Positions 8,275-16,182 of a stretch of 30,913 bases of DNA are shown here, piece by piece. A program made the translations under genes and the position numbers. How positions within the stretch are numbered: position 1 is the first letter of the stretch; each line of letters begins with the position of its first letter. The notes beneath the pieces were generated by a model that saw only the letters and a program-made list of their open reading frames with translations, made no database searches and had not been told where the DNA came from. This DNA is from Candidatus Poribacteria bacterium (GTDB taxonomy: Bacteria; Abyssobacteria; SURF-5): positions 1 through 30,913 of the forward strand of contig JACRIR010000205.1 of assembly GCA_016215705.1 (NCBI GenBank), in the 5' to 3' direction.

Positions 8275-9528
8275 CTAGCAGCAAGCTGTCTGTATTATCT
8301 CTCTTGGGAGGCCCATGACGGGGGTGGCGCCAGTTTCTGTTATTATGAGAAGGTTCTCGAACTGGAACCCGCCTTCGCCGCCCATCCTTCTCAATCCCAT
8401 GGCGCTAAGCGATTCTATCTCGAAGGTCATCCCCGCCTCGAGCACGGTTTCGTCCGTGCCCGCGACGACGGGCGGCTCCTGCACGTCTATTCCTATGCCG
8501 TGTCCGTACATCTCGAATCCCATCATTTCGGCATCCTCGATGACGGTGTTGACCGCGCGCCAGACATCCATGGCGCGAACGCCCGGTTTCGCCGCTTGCA
8601 CTGCGGCGTCGAACCCTCTGCACACGTTTTCCCAACATTTCTTGAAACTGTCCGTGGGCGGCCCGACATTGATCATTCTGCCCATGTCGGCCCAGTATCC
8701 CTTGTAGTTCATAATCATGTCGATCGACAGGCAATCGCCCTTGTTAATTATCACACCGTCGAAATGGTAGCCGGTGTCATACATTCCTTCTTTCTCAGGG
8801 CCGCACATGATGTGACCGGGCACCACCCATTCCGCATCGTTTTCATAAGCTTTCAAGAGGAATATCTTGCCGACGTCTCGTTCCGTCATCCCCGGTCTGT
8901 ACTGCTCGGCGACTGCGGCCATCGATTGTCGATGTATCGCAGCGGCCTTCATGAGTCTGTCTATTTCGAGAGGCGATTTGACCATGCGGCATCCCCAAAT
9001 TACCTTGTCGCCGTCCACAAACCGCGCCTCGGGCAAGTCTTTCATCAGCGTTTGGATATCGTTCAGCGGCCTCGGAATCCACGTGTGGCCGAGTGAGCCC
9101 TTCTCGAGGGCGATGTTTCCCTTGCCATAGCCCATTTCTTTGACGGTTGCGGCAACCTCACCAGGGAATTCCCTCTCCGACTTCACCTGGTGCACATCCG
9201 ACTGCGTTCTGATGTCCCTTATCCAGCTCTGCCCCTCGACGGTCCATCGAAAGAAGTCTCCCGTGATGGCAACGGGCTCGCCCTCTATCGGGATCAGAGT
9301 GACGAGCGGTTGGATGCTCGGGAGATGCCAATGTATGGACGTGAAACCTGCGAAGTATCTGCAGTTCTGCATGCTCCAGAGCATGAGAAGATCAATCTTG
9401 TTCTCGCGCATGAGCTTTCGAGCTTTGTTTATCCTTGCTTTCCATTCGGCATAGGGAACGTCGGGAAACCGTGGTTGAGGCCCAAAAAGCACATATCCTT
9501 GCGGTTCCGGGGCTTTCGTTAGAGTCAT
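8275..9528 (-). CDS. M24 family metallopeptidase (Xaa-Pro/creatinase type), copy 1
   Basis: A 417-aa protein with a creatinase-like N-terminal domain (about 1-175) and a C-terminal pita-bread M24 domain. All five metal ligands are present: D270 ('LSIDMIM'), D281 ('WADMGR'), H343 ('MYGHGIGID'), E372 ('TFEIES') and E391 ('FQFENLLIITE'), so a two-metal hydrolase is expected. The family cleaves Xaa-Pro peptides or related C-N bonds. The unusual shared N-terminus 'KAPEPQGY' and the close copy at 14812 suggest a specialised subgroup. Start ATG 9528 follows AAAGGAGG. It lies downstream of tetR1 in the same direction, the same gene order as tetR2 and the M24 fragment. No clear operator is seen upstream; only a TGTCTGA half-site is present. 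Confidence 0.88.
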   Translation of the reverse strand: MTLTKAPEPQGYVLFGPQPRFPDVPYAEWKARINKARKLMRENKIDLLMLWSMQNCRYFAGFTSIHWHLPSIQPLVTLIPIEGEPVAITGDFFRWTVEGQSWIRDIRTQSDVHQVKSEREFPGEVAATVKEMGYGKGNIALEKGSLGHTWIPRPLNDIQTLMKDLPEARFVDGDKVIWGCRMVKSPLEIDRLMKAAAIHRQSMAAVAEQYRPGMTERDVGKIFLLKAYENDAEWVVPGHIMCGPEKEGMYDTGYHFDGVIINKGDCLSIDMIMNYKGYWADMGRMINVGPPTDSFKKCWENVCRGFDAAVQAAKPGVRAMDVWRAVNTVIEDAEMMGFEMYGHGIGIDVQEPPVVAGTDETVLEAGMTFEIESLSAMGLRRMGGEGGFQFENLLIITETGATPVMGLPREIIQTACC

Positions 9529-9713
9529 GGCTGATACCTCCTTTATACTACTCTTGTCTGACTTCCTGAATTTGTGTCGAGACTTTCTGAACGAGTGATG
9601 TTCAGGCTCATTGATGTTGCTCGCGGCACACTATGAGTGGTTTTGAGGGTGCGCAACGCTGGAAACGTCCCATGCTTGCGGACAGGGATCGAACGCCGGC
9701 CTGACCGCGGACT

Positions 9714-10328
9714 TCAATCGACGATGGTACGTTTCTTCGGATCAAGCTGAAGCGAGGCGATCTCGCATAAGAGATCGAAAATCGCCTTCTTGCTTGAAAG
9801 GGCCGGGTCCATAGCCACCTGTAGAAATAAGCCTTCCATGCAACCGACGAAGAGCAGCGCGGACTTCTCGGGGTTGACACGCGCAAACTCTCCTTGCAAA
9901 ATCCCATACTCGATGATATCGCGGATCGCCTTCCTGAAATGTTTGTAGGAATTTTTCATGCAGCGTCGGATGTCTTCGTCATTGCTTGCCATTTGGTAGA
10001 GATTGAGAAAGACCCTGTCGACTTTCTGGTCAAAGATGAACTTCTCCACAAGGAACAATAGTGTTTTCTTGAGGCGTTCCCATGATGGATCATCAGGCGC
10101 CACCAGGCCGCGCAGTATTTCTTCCTGTTGGCTCACATAGTCTTCGACAAAAGCGAAAACGATCTCCTTCTTGCTTTTGAAATAGTAGTGCATTACACCA
10201 TAGCTGACGTTGGCGGCGTTAGCGATATCTTTGATGGTGATTTGCTCGTGCCCCCCACGCGCCAGGCACTCGAAGAACCCCTCGAGTATTTGTTTCCTTC
10301 TTTGGCTCGTGATTTTTTTTCTTGGCAT
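9714..10328 (-). CDS. TetR family regulator 1
   Basis: A 204-aa TetR-type repressor. The helix-turn-helix is in 'ITIKDIANAANVSYGVMHYY' (about residues 29-49) followed by 'FKSKKEIVFAFVEDY'; the rest is the ligand-binding domain. ATG 10328 has AGGA seven bases upstream. It is clearly paralogous to TetR2 at 24425: the HTH regions are almost identical, so both probably read the same or a very similar operator. Its own promoter region lacks the 16-bp operator seen at six other promoters, so it is probably not autoregulated through that site. Ligand unknown. Confidence 0.88.
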   Translation of the reverse strand: MPRKKITSQRRKQILEGFFECLARGGHEQITIKDIANAANVSYGVMHYYFKSKKEIVFAFVEDYVSQQEEILRGLVAPDDPSWERLKKTLLFLVEKFIFDQKVDRVFLNLYQMASNDEDIRRCMKNSYKHFRKAIRDIIEYGILQGEFARVNPEKSALLFVGCMEGLFLQVAMDPALSSKKAIFDLLCEIASLQLDPKKRTIVD

Positions 10329-10375
10329 GCACTATTCCTGAAAGCGTATTTTGGACAACGGGCTAACAATCACTC

Positions 10376-10405
10376 AAAATATCATTAGTAAGCGCCAAAT
10401 GTCAA
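10376..10405 (-). promoter_or_regulatory. Probable promoter of tetR1
   Basis: Minus-strand TTGACA (10405-10400), an 18-bp spacer and TATTTT (10381-10376). The -10 box is only moderate and no regulon operator overlaps it. Confidence 0.5.
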
Positions 10406-10634
10406 ATCACCCTTCTGTATTTTCTCCTTAAACACTTCCGTTGGAACTCGTTTCGTGCGTTCTGATTTTCGCGGGTTGACCGCGACGCCAGGCGACGTCT
10501 CGCCCCCGACGTCACAAGTCGGGATATTCGTCCAGAGAAGGCGTGGACATCCGCGGATACAGAAGAAGGGGAAGACTTGCCGTCTTCCCCTTTCCTGGTA
10601 TAACGAAAGGTGCAGGGGGAATACTTATGGAAAA
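10406..10634. other. Intergenic region between tetR1 and pseudopilin
   Basis: No supported gene. It contains a GC-rich stretch and, near its right end, the pseudopilin terminator hairpin. Confidence 0.4.
10566..10592 (-). terminator. Hairpin downstream of the pseudopilin gene
   Basis: AAGGGGAAGAC and GTCTTCCCCTT form an 11-bp stem with a 5-base loop about 45 bases after the pseudopilin stop. On the minus strand it is followed by a weak CTTCTG tail, so it is a plausible but imperfect intrinsic terminator. Confidence 0.5.
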
Positions 10635-11540
10635 TCAATCAACTGAAGGACAGTCCGGCAGATCAGTCGCCTCGACGCCGCCATTGACCGCCGCATACAG
10701 AGGCGATGTCGGGAACTTTGTCGAAGCCCTGTCATAACGAATGAACTCGACGTGCCCGTCCATGAACAACACGTTCTGACCAGCGGGAACATGGCTGAAC
10801 TCGCTGATGTTCGTTGAAATCTGGTCCCACATGAGCGGTATCACGCTCGAGCCGGACTCTGAGCCGGTGAGAATCGTGTTGATGTCGGTGACGAGGAACC
10901 TGTCAACGCTCGTGGACAGCCTGTTAATGGTGCTGCTTCTCGCATTGCCCGAGCCGGTGAACCCGAAGGAGGCCAGGTTCACGTTGCGGTCGCGCCAGCC
11001 GTTGGTGTTCGCAGTGCTGATTGCCAACGCCATATCAGTCAAAAGGTACGTGCTGAGCCCAGACGCCATTTCGCTGTTGTTCATGATCATATAGCTGGCG
11101 TACACATAGCTGTTGGTGCTGATGCAGTCAGGGTGCACTGTGCCTTTGCCGAACGACGCCGTTGTGGCGCCCCACGTGTTGTCGCTCAAGCTCGTGTTCT
11201 GCGTCAGGCGGAAATTCGTCTTCGGATTTGACTCAGGGTCCGAAGGACACATCATAATCGCGGCATCCGTCAAGTACTCAGGATACACACAGTTAGCGTC
11301 AAACATGAACCTCGGGGAGAATTTCGCGAGCGGCGGGAATATTTCCTTATTCTCCGTCGCATACAGGCCCAACACGAGACCGAGCTGCTTGAGGTTGTTC
11401 ACGCAAGCAGAACGGCGGGCCGATTCTCTTGCCTTCGCCAGCGCCGGCAGTAGGATCGCAGCTAAAATACCGATAATAGCTATTACCACCAGCAGCTCGA
11501 CAAGAGTGAACCCCTTGCGGCCATGAAACAGTTTACTCAT
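10635..11540 (-). CDS. Type IV pilin-like / pseudopilin protein (H-X9-DG type)
   Basis: A 301-aa protein with a classic prepilin leader: a basic [10 protein letters not shown], cleavage before Phe11 in '[19 protein letters not shown]', and the conserved Glu at mature position 5. Near the C-terminus '[13 protein letters not shown]' is the H-X9-DG-type tail found in the large pseudopilin families of Planctomycetes, Verrucomicrobia and other environmental phyla. ATG 11540 has AGGAG seven bases upstream and is preferred over the in-frame start at 11570. It would be processed by prepilin peptidase and assembled at the inner membrane. No other secretion or pilus gene is nearby. It is driven by a perfect consensus promoter overlaid by the regulon operator, which is unexpected for a pilin. 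Confidence 0.85.
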   Translation of the reverse strand: MSKLFHGRKGFTLVELLVVIAIIGILAAILLPALAKARESARRSACVNNLKQLGLVLGLYATENKEIFPPLAKFSPRFMFDANCVYPEYLTDAAIMMCPSDPESNPKTNFRLTQNTSLSDNTWGATTASFGKGTVHPDCISTNSYVYASYMIMNNSEMASGLSTYLLTDMALAISTANTNGWRDRNVNLASFGFTGSGNARSSTINRLSTSVDRFLVTDINTILTGSESGSSVIPLMWDQISTNISEFSHVPAGQNVLFMDGHVEFIRYDRASTKFPTSPLYAAVNGGVEATDLPDCPSVD

Positions 11541-11583
11541 CTCATTGCTCCTTTCATTCAAACAGTACACTAGAAACCGCCAA

Positions 11584-11618
11584 CATCTTCCCCCCGCGCC
11601 TTGCGATTAGCAGGACTT
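11584..11618 (-). promoter_or_regulatory. Conserved leader motif, copy A
   Basis: A 35-base G/C-rich element in the pseudopilin leader matches the leader of the FAD oxidoreductase unit (20824-20858) at 26 of 35 positions by eye. Both lie about 100 bases downstream of their -10 boxes. The core on the minus strand is CGCAAGGCGCNGGGGG. Function unknown. Confidence 0.5.
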
Positions 11619-11712
11619 ATCACGTCACGGAACCGTGTGACTCCTAGGTTGTTTCTCTCTTAAGTCACCTCCCCCCATTGTGCTTGTCCACGTCTCAATC
11701 TGTGCGGCCAGC

Positions 11713-11747
11713 ATTATACCACAACAATATCTGTCTGTCAACAGACA
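11713..11747 (-). promoter_or_regulatory. Regulon promoter/operator P1 (operator on -35)
   Basis: Minus strand: TTGACA (11741-11736), a 17-bp spacer and TATAAT (11718-11713), a perfect sigma-70 consensus. The -35 hexamer lies inside the perfect inverted repeat TGTCTGTCAACAGACA (11732-11747), so a bound TetR dimer would block RNA polymerase. It faces the pseudopilin gene, with a leader of about 165 bases. Confidence 0.85.
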
Positions 11748-11812
11748 TAATTAACTTTTCAGAGATTTTCCCGCCTGTCGAGATCGCGGCAGGCGAGAAC
11801 TCTGAGGAGCTT

Positions 11813-12226
11813 TCAGGAAGTTGGTTCGATACGAACGCTCATCAATACATTGCCTAGGCCGCCTACGTCCATTCCGGGGTCGGTGCAGGTAATGCCCTCG
11901 ATGGGAGACGTGAGGTCCCGGTTGTGGCTGCAACGGTCCAGGTAGACGGAGACGCATCGCGCAAGCGGGGCGATTGCGCCCGGACACAGGGGACAATCTG
12001 TAGCTTCCTTGTCGATTTGAGATCCGACAATGACTATCTTTTGACCGATCTTCATGCCGACCGTGCAATACTTGGACTTCACGACCTCTGCGACCAGCCG
12101 GTATTTGGCCATATTCTCTATTGCGTTCTTGAATGCTTGCTCTCGCTCCGGAGAGACGCTTGCGATGTCCTCGTCTGACATTTGGAGCATGTCCTTCGCC
12201 AAAGCCGTCAACATCGGATCTTTCAT
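11813..12226 (-). CDS. Small cysteine-rich protein, TIGR04076-like
   Basis: A 137-aa soluble protein. The N-terminal third is helical ('EREQAFKNAIENMAKYRLVAEVVKSKYC'-type, residues about 28-54). The remainder carries six cysteines (C54, C78, C81, C91, C99, C114), including CPLC, and the segment 'TVGMKIGQKIVI' resembles the TIGR04076 group of small proteins of unknown function. The cysteines could bind metal or a cluster; this is inference. ATG 12226 is preceded by AAAGGAGG at seven bases. Just upstream lies a truncated duplicate of its first third (12283-12459). It is probably the last gene of the unit starting at promoter P2. Confidence 0.6.
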   Translation of the reverse strand: MKDPMLTALAKDMLQMSDEDIASVSPEREQAFKNAIENMAKYRLVAEVVKSKYCTVGMKIGQKIVIVGSQIDKEATDCPLCPGAIAPLARCVSVYLDRCSHNRDLTSPIEGITCTDPGMDVGGLGNVLMSVRIEPTS

Positions 12227-12282
12227 AGTTTTGCCTCCTTTGAGTTACCCCGGGAAAGATAAGAACCGGATTTCTGATAGGA

Positions 12283-12459
12283 TCATGTTTTCGGGTTCAC
12301 CACACTTTGCAGTGGAAGCCGGTATTTGGCCATATTCTCGACGGCGTTCTTAAACTCGCGTTCTCGGACGAGAGTTTCCTTTGTGACGTCTTTGCGGGTT
12401 GTTTGGAGCGTGTCGTTTGATAAGACCGTCAACACAGGATTTGTTGTTTCGCACTTCAT
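12283..12459 (-). CDS. Truncated duplicate of the small cysteine-rich protein (58 aa)
   Basis: A short ORF from ATG 12459 (GAGGT seven bases upstream) to TGA at 12283. Its product NPVLTVLSNDTLQ...REREFKNAVENMAKYRLP... aligns with the N-terminal third of the neighbouring 137-aa protein (MLTALAKDMLQ...REQAFKNAIENMAKYRLV...). It then diverges and stops, and none of the conserved C-terminal cysteines remain. It still has an intact start and ribosome binding site, so a peptide may be made. Most likely it is a decayed partial tandem duplication. Confidence 0.6.
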   Translation of the reverse strand: MKCETTNPVLTVLSNDTLQTTRKDVTKETLVREREFKNAVENMAKYRLPLQSVVNPKT

Positions 12460-12529
12460 TCAGGTTACCTCAACATATGGGCCAGAATCCGAAAGGCCGG
12501 TTTCTTTTTGCGTTCAGCGGAGCAATAGT

Positions 12530-13543
12530 CTAACGACTCATCCATGCGATCACTGGGAAGAAGAATCGCAAGACCGCTGCGAACACCAGTGGTTTCATCC
12601 ACAAGACTTTCTTAACCTCATCGAATTCTATGAGGGTGCCATCGGGGTCTTTGATATAAGCGAAGAAAGCATTGGTCCCTGCTCCCATATCCATATACGT
12701 CGGAGAACAGTACGCCTTTGTTTTCATGCTTCTCTCAACTTCGGCCACTGCGGCTCGAATGTCATCCACCTCAAAGCAGCACTCCATTTGTCCAATGTCT
12801 CCCCATCGGCGACCCGCGAACAACTCCTTTCCCTGATAGCCGAGCACTTGCACGAGCCGTATTACGCCGCCGTCCGACGTGACAAAGGGGCCATTAAGCC
12901 GCTCGGTTCTTTGGAGAAGCACTTGTCTTTGCGCGAAACTTCTCCCGAAAAGAGGCTGCAAGCCCGGCTCCTCCTGGACGATATCAAGAAGTGTCACATT
13001 GTAACCCAGGATATCCCGGTAGAAAGGAAGAGATTTGTCGATGTCCCGGACTCCGACCGTAACTTGCACGAGACCACTGACGTTCGGCTCCACTGGAGCC
13101 CCCGGAGAAATATCAACGAGTTCGATAAGGTTCCCGTCGGGGTCAGCCAGAAAAGCGGATTCCCATCGCTGACGGGAAGCGAGTTCGGTGACGTAAGAGC
13201 GCACTTTGGGTTTTACGCCAATTTGTTGCAGTCGGTTTATAAAGCCGGGAAGATTGTCCACCCGATATCCGGTGGCCAAAAACCCGATGTCGCCCCATCG
13301 CATTTCGAGTGGACGGGGGGATGTCGAGAGGTATTGGACAAGCTCTACCAGTCCCCTTCCACGGGCGCTGAGAGCCATGATAATGCGCATTTTCACCAGT
13401 TCTCCGATGATCGGCTCCATCTCCTTACTGGCGCCCACGTAGTCGGATATTTTGACGGGGAATCCGAGAACCTTTTTGTAGAAATCGTAGCTGGCGGCTG
13501 CGTCGGTGACTCCCAAGCCAACATGCTGTAATGAGGTGATCAC
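12530..13543 (-). CDS. Two-domain VOC (glyoxalase/dioxygenase superfamily) protein
   Basis: A 337-aa protein with two vicinal-oxygen-chelate domains: residues about 4-145 ('LQHVGLGVTDAAASYDFYKKVLGF' to 'AFLADPDGNLIELVD') and about 157-312 ('VTVGVRDIDKSLPFYRDILGY' to 'IKDPDGTLIEF'). Domain 1 keeps possible metal ligands H7, E67 and E141; in domain 2 the first His position appears replaced. The last ~20 residues (MKPLVFAAVLRFFFPVIAW) are strongly hydrophobic, unusual for VOC proteins, and suggest membrane association. The start is GTG 13543 with GGGGAGGAG just upstream. It could be an epimerase, dioxygenase or lyase; the family does not say which. It is the first intact gene after promoter P2. 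Confidence 0.8.
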   Translation of the reverse strand: MITSLQHVGLGVTDAAASYDFYKKVLGFPVKISDYVGASKEMEPIIGELVKMRIIMALSARGRGLVELVQYLSTSPRPLEMRWGDIGFLATGYRVDNLPGFINRLQQIGVKPKVRSYVTELASRQRWESAFLADPDGNLIELVDISPGAPVEPNVSGLVQVTVGVRDIDKSLPFYRDILGYNVTLLDIVQEEPGLQPLFGRSFAQRQVLLQRTERLNGPFVTSDGGVIRLVQVLGYQGKELFAGRRWGDIGQMECCFEVDDIRAAVAEVERSMKTKAYCSPTYMDMGAGTNAFFAYIKDPDGTLIEFDEVKKVLWMKPLVFAAVLRFFFPVIAWMSR

Positions 13544-13643
13544 TTTTGCTCCTCCCCTGAATCAAGCCACTTTGTTTGACTGCGCTGATAACTGTCTTTG
13601 CAGTTCGGACACATTCTCAATCTCTGTCCATAAAGAGGAAATT

Positions 13644-13829
13644 TCAAGAAATCTCCATTCTCTCCAGTTTCTTTTTAAGAATCTGAAGGAACTTGGCCGC
13701 AGGCGCTCCATCCACAGGCCTGTGATCGAAAGAGAGAGAGAAAGCTTCATGATCGGCGCGATCTCTCTTATCGTTCTTGACCACGGGTTTTTTCACGATC
13801 GAGCCGACTCTCGGGAATCCACAGTCATT
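13644..13829 (-). pseudogene. Remnant of 2-oxoacid dehydrogenase E2 acyltransferase (C-terminal end)
   Basis: Reading leftward, one frame gives 'CGFPRVGSIVKKPVVKND'. A shifted frame gives 'IREIAPIMKLSLS', and the first frame then resumes with 'FDHRPVDGAPAAKFLQ' and 'ILKKKLERMEIS' before a stop. Together these are the end of a lipoate-dependent acyltransferase catalytic domain, including the hallmark DHRxxDG motif. Two frameshifts break it: one after KND and one in a CT microsatellite (about 13729-13745). Everything upstream (lipoyl and E1/E3-binding domains) is gone. The fragment sits between promoter P2 and the VOC gene, so it was probably once the first gene of that unit. Confidence 0.75.
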
Positions 13830-13867
13830 TTAATATCTCTTCACAGCCAGACACAGCGTAGTTTCAG

Positions 13868-13936
13868 TGCGATGAATCGCGCCCCCACGGAATCATCTGA
13901 TTCATGCCCGCAGGGACGCAATTCATTGCGCCCTTG
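13868..13936. repeat. Family-2 palindromic repeat cluster
   Basis: GATGAATCGCGCC (13871-13883) is followed by GCAGGGACGCAATTCATTGC (13910 on), whose core CGCAATTCATTGCG is at 13917-13930. The same two modules recur at 26180-26276. It lies within the 5' leader of the P2 unit. Confidence 0.75.
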
Positions 13937-14005
13937 CTGGCAGAAGCGTCCTTGTGCAATTATCTTCTCATTAAGCTCAGGGTGATTCGGGATTCAGGCT
14001 CTGTA

Positions 14006-14049
14006 TGTTGGTTGACAGACATAGTATCACAAAAGGGGTTGGCTGTCAA
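14006..14049 (-). promoter_or_regulatory. Regulon promoter/operator P2 (operator on -10)
   Basis: Minus strand: TTGACA (14049-14044), a 17-bp spacer and TACTAT (14026-14021). The operator at 14006-14021 (TGTTGGTTGACAGACA on the plus strand) begins exactly at the last T of the -10 box. It faces the E2 remnant and the VOC gene; the distance to the VOC start is about 460 bases, consistent with loss of most of the first gene. Confidence 0.8.
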
Positions 14050-14132
14050 GAGCTTCTTGCGATAATCTGGGGGAGAAAATATTGCAAGGAATTCAGGCGA
14101 AGGGGGATTTCCGGAATCATTTCGACAGTTGC

Positions 14133-14609
14133 TTAGCCGGCGTTGTCCGCTTTCTTCCGGAAATCGGGAACATAGCCGGTCTTCACAAGGTTTGAATCTC
14201 CTCGGGCGACCAGGTTGCCTTGGTCGTCGAGAATCTCGCAGACCGCATGAGCGATGCGCCTGCCTGAGCGGATGAATCGCGCTCGCGCGGTGACAGTTTT
14301 GCCGACTTCTACTTTTCCAATAAAGTTCACGTGCAGATCAATGGTCAGCATGAAGCCTTCCTCGCCCAAAGTGGCCGCGGTCATCCCGATGAGGTCGTCG
14401 ATGATGGCCGCCTGAATGCCGCCGTGGAGGAGCCCGGTGGGATTTGCCATTTCAGGCCGTATCTTGAAAGTCATTTCGATTTCGCCCGGGTTGCAGGATA
14501 CGATACGTCCGTCAAGCCAATTGGTGAAAGGCGGCGCATTTTCAAGTTTCTTTCCTACGAACGCGCGGAATACCTCGACCATGGGGTTCGTGCCTGATTT
14601 GTCTTCCAT
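14133..14609 (-). CDS. PaaI-type hotdog-fold thioesterase
   Basis: A 158-aa acyl-CoA thioesterase-like protein. The hotdog signature is 'NPTGLLHGGIQAAIIDDLIG' (residues about 57-76), with H62-G63-G64 and D71/D72 as likely oxyanion and catalytic residues. The second half ('MLTIDLHVNFIGKVEVGKTVTARARFIRSGRRIAHAVCEI') is the usual beta-sheet of the PaaI/YdiI group. ATG 14609 has GAGGAG six bases upstream. It probably hydrolyses an acyl- or aryl-CoA and may relieve CoA sequestration during catabolism. It is divergent from M24 copy 2; its own promoter is not clear, but operator O3 lies in the shared gap. Confidence 0.85.
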   Translation of the reverse strand: MEDKSGTNPMVEVFRAFVGKKLENAPPFTNWLDGRIVSCNPGEIEMTFKIRPEMANPTGLLHGGIQAAIIDDLIGMTAATLGEEGFMLTIDLHVNFIGKVEVGKTVTARARFIRSGRRIAHAVCEILDDQGNLVARGDSNLVKTGYVPDFRKKADNAG

Positions 14610-14709
14610 TTCTCACTCCTCGCTAAATAGTGTCATAGTGCGCTGCCCGGTTAAGTAATTCTACGAAATGGCGCAGCCTTTGTCCAGTAGAGGGAAGTGA
14701 AACTTGCAC

Positions 14710-14753
14710 TTGACAGGCGACAAGAGTCAAGATAGAATGTCAGTTGACAGACA
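14710..14753 (+). promoter_or_regulatory. Regulon promoter/operator P3 (operator on -10)
   Basis: TTGACA (14710-14715), a 17-bp spacer and TAGAAT (14733-14738). Operator TGTCAGTTGACAGACA (14738-14753) starts at the last T of the -10 box, the same geometry as P2, P5 and P6. It drives M24 copy 2, with a leader of about 65 bases. Confidence 0.85.
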
Positions 14754-14811
14754 TAACTACTATTGCAAAAGCAAGAATCAAGGACTAGTTCTGACAAAAG
14801 GAGGCGTTCAA

Positions 14812-16065
14812 ATGGCACTCAAGAAGGCGCCAGAACCACAGGGTTATGAACTGTACGGGCCGACCCCCAAATTTCCGGATGTTCCCTATGCCGAATGGAA
14901 GGCAAGAATCGACAAGGTGAAAAAGCTGATGCGGAAGGAGGGCATCGACCTTCTCATGCTTTGGATGAAGCAGAATTGCCGATACTTCGCCTGTTTCACT
15001 TCCGGCCACTGGGAGCTCCCGAGCATCCAGCCACTTGTGGCATTGATTCCGGTAGACGGCGAGCCTGTCGCGCTTACCGGAGAGTTTTTCAGGTGGACGG
15101 TAGAGGCTCAGAGCTGGATTCGCGACATCAGAACACAGCTTGACGTTCACCAGGCCGATTCGGAGCGGGCATTTCCTAAAGACGTCGCCCAGGCCGTGAA
15201 AGACATGGGCTATGAAAAAGCGACCATCGCTCTGGAGAAAGGCCCGCTGGGACACATGTATATTCCCCGGCCGCTGAACGATATCGAGACGCTGATGAAG
15301 GCGTTGCCTCATGCAAAGTTTGTGGACGGTGACAAGGTGATCTGGGAGTGCCGTATGATCAAGTCGCCGCTCGAGATTGAAAGACTGACCAAGGCCGCCA
15401 TGATCTACAAACAGGCGCTGTCGACGGTGGTCGAGAAGTACAGGCCGGGGATGACGGAAAACGACGTAGGCAAGATATACGTCTGCGCCGCTATCGAAAA
15501 CGGAGCCGACAAGACTGGTATCGGCCATATCATGTGCGGCTCCGACCGCGAAGGGATGTGGGATACCGGTCACTATTTTGACGGATGCACGATAAACAGG
15601 GGCGATTACCTGTCGCTTGACACCCCTGTCCGGTACAAGGGATATTGGGCCGATATGGGGAGAATAATCAACGTCGGTCCCGCAACTGAGAGTTGGAAGA
15701 ACTACTGGGACGCCATCGGACGCGGGTTTGACGCGGCCGTCAAGGTGGCAAGGCCCGGTGTCAAGGCCAAGGAAGTCTGGAAAGCCGTCAATGACGCAGT
15801 CGAGGAAGGGGGACTCATGGGCTTCGAAATGTATGGCCATGGGATCGGCATAGATGTGCAAGAACCGCCTGTCCTCGGGATGACCGGTGAAGATATTCTG
15901 GAAGCGGGAATGACATTCGAGGTCGAATCGCTCGGGGGTTCGGCGCTCAGAAAATTCGGGGGCCCCGGGATATTCCAGTACGAGAACCTGGTGATCATAA
16001 CCGAAAACGGTTGCAGCCCCGTTATCGGTCTTCCTCACCATATTATCGAAACAACACACTGCTAG
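14812..16065 (+). CDS. M24 family metallopeptidase (Xaa-Pro/creatinase type), copy 2
   Basis: A 417-aa protein, the same length as the copy at 8275-9528 and highly similar along its whole length. The metal ligands are kept: Asp in 'LSLDTPVRYKGYWADMGR' (two Asp), His in 'MYGHGIGID', Glu in 'TFEVESLG' and Glu in 'FQYENLVIITE'. ATG 14812 has AAGGAGG seven bases upstream; an upstream in-frame start at 14704 would lie before the promoter and is rejected. It is controlled by operator promoter P3. The next gene (dehydrogenase-like) follows after about 117 bases containing palindrome copy 3. The substrate is likely a peptide or an amidino/imino compound. Confidence 0.9.
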   Translation: MALKKAPEPQGYELYGPTPKFPDVPYAEWKARIDKVKKLMRKEGIDLLMLWMKQNCRYFACFTSGHWELPSIQPLVALIPVDGEPVALTGEFFRWTVEAQSWIRDIRTQLDVHQADSERAFPKDVAQAVKDMGYEKATIALEKGPLGHMYIPRPLNDIETLMKALPHAKFVDGDKVIWECRMIKSPLEIERLTKAAMIYKQALSTVVEKYRPGMTENDVGKIYVCAAIENGADKTGIGHIMCGSDREGMWDTGHYFDGCTINRGDYLSLDTPVRYKGYWADMGRIINVGPATESWKNYWDAIGRGFDAAVKVARPGVKAKEVWKAVNDAVEEGGLMGFEMYGHGIGIDVQEPPVLGMTGEDILEAGMTFEVESLGGSALRKFGGPGIFQYENLVIITENGCSPVIGLPHHIIETTHC

Positions 16066-16097
16066 TTTTCAAGAAGCATCCAGGCCCGCGTGCGCGG

Positions 16098-16134
16098 AAA
16101 ACGGGGACGCGATTCAGCATCGTGTCCCCGTTTT
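16098..16134. repeat. Dispersed palindrome, copy 3
   Basis: GGGGACGCGATTCAGCATCG continuing TGTCCCC, flanked by AAAAC and GTTTT that pair. The T-run follows the stem on both strands, so this copy could end transcription in either direction. Confidence 0.85.
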
Positions 16135-16182
16135 ATTGGGCAAAATTCGCTATACCGATTTGAGCACAAAAGGGAGGGCGGC

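Noticed and set aside
9529-9575. Seventh regulon operator upstream of M24 copy 1
   Set aside because: Only a half-site (TGTCTGA) is present and it is not placed on a convincing promoter.
9675-9705. tRNA-like sequence (TTCGATC on the minus strand)
   Set aside because: Only a T-loop-like string; the T-stem does not pair and no cloverleaf can be drawn.
12326-13531. Long plus-strand ORF (401 aa) opposite the VOC gene
   Set aside because: It is the antisense shadow of a clear two-domain VOC protein, has no recognisable domain and lacks a ribosome binding site.
14785-16059. Long minus-strand ORF (424 aa) opposite M24 copy 2
   Set aside because: Antisense shadow of a well-supported M24 gene in high-GC codons; no family resemblance.
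8275-16065. M24 copies as DddP-type DMSP lyases
   Set aside because: DddP is an M24 relative, but its Asp-x-Asp metal motif is not present here; the standard five-ligand M24 set is.
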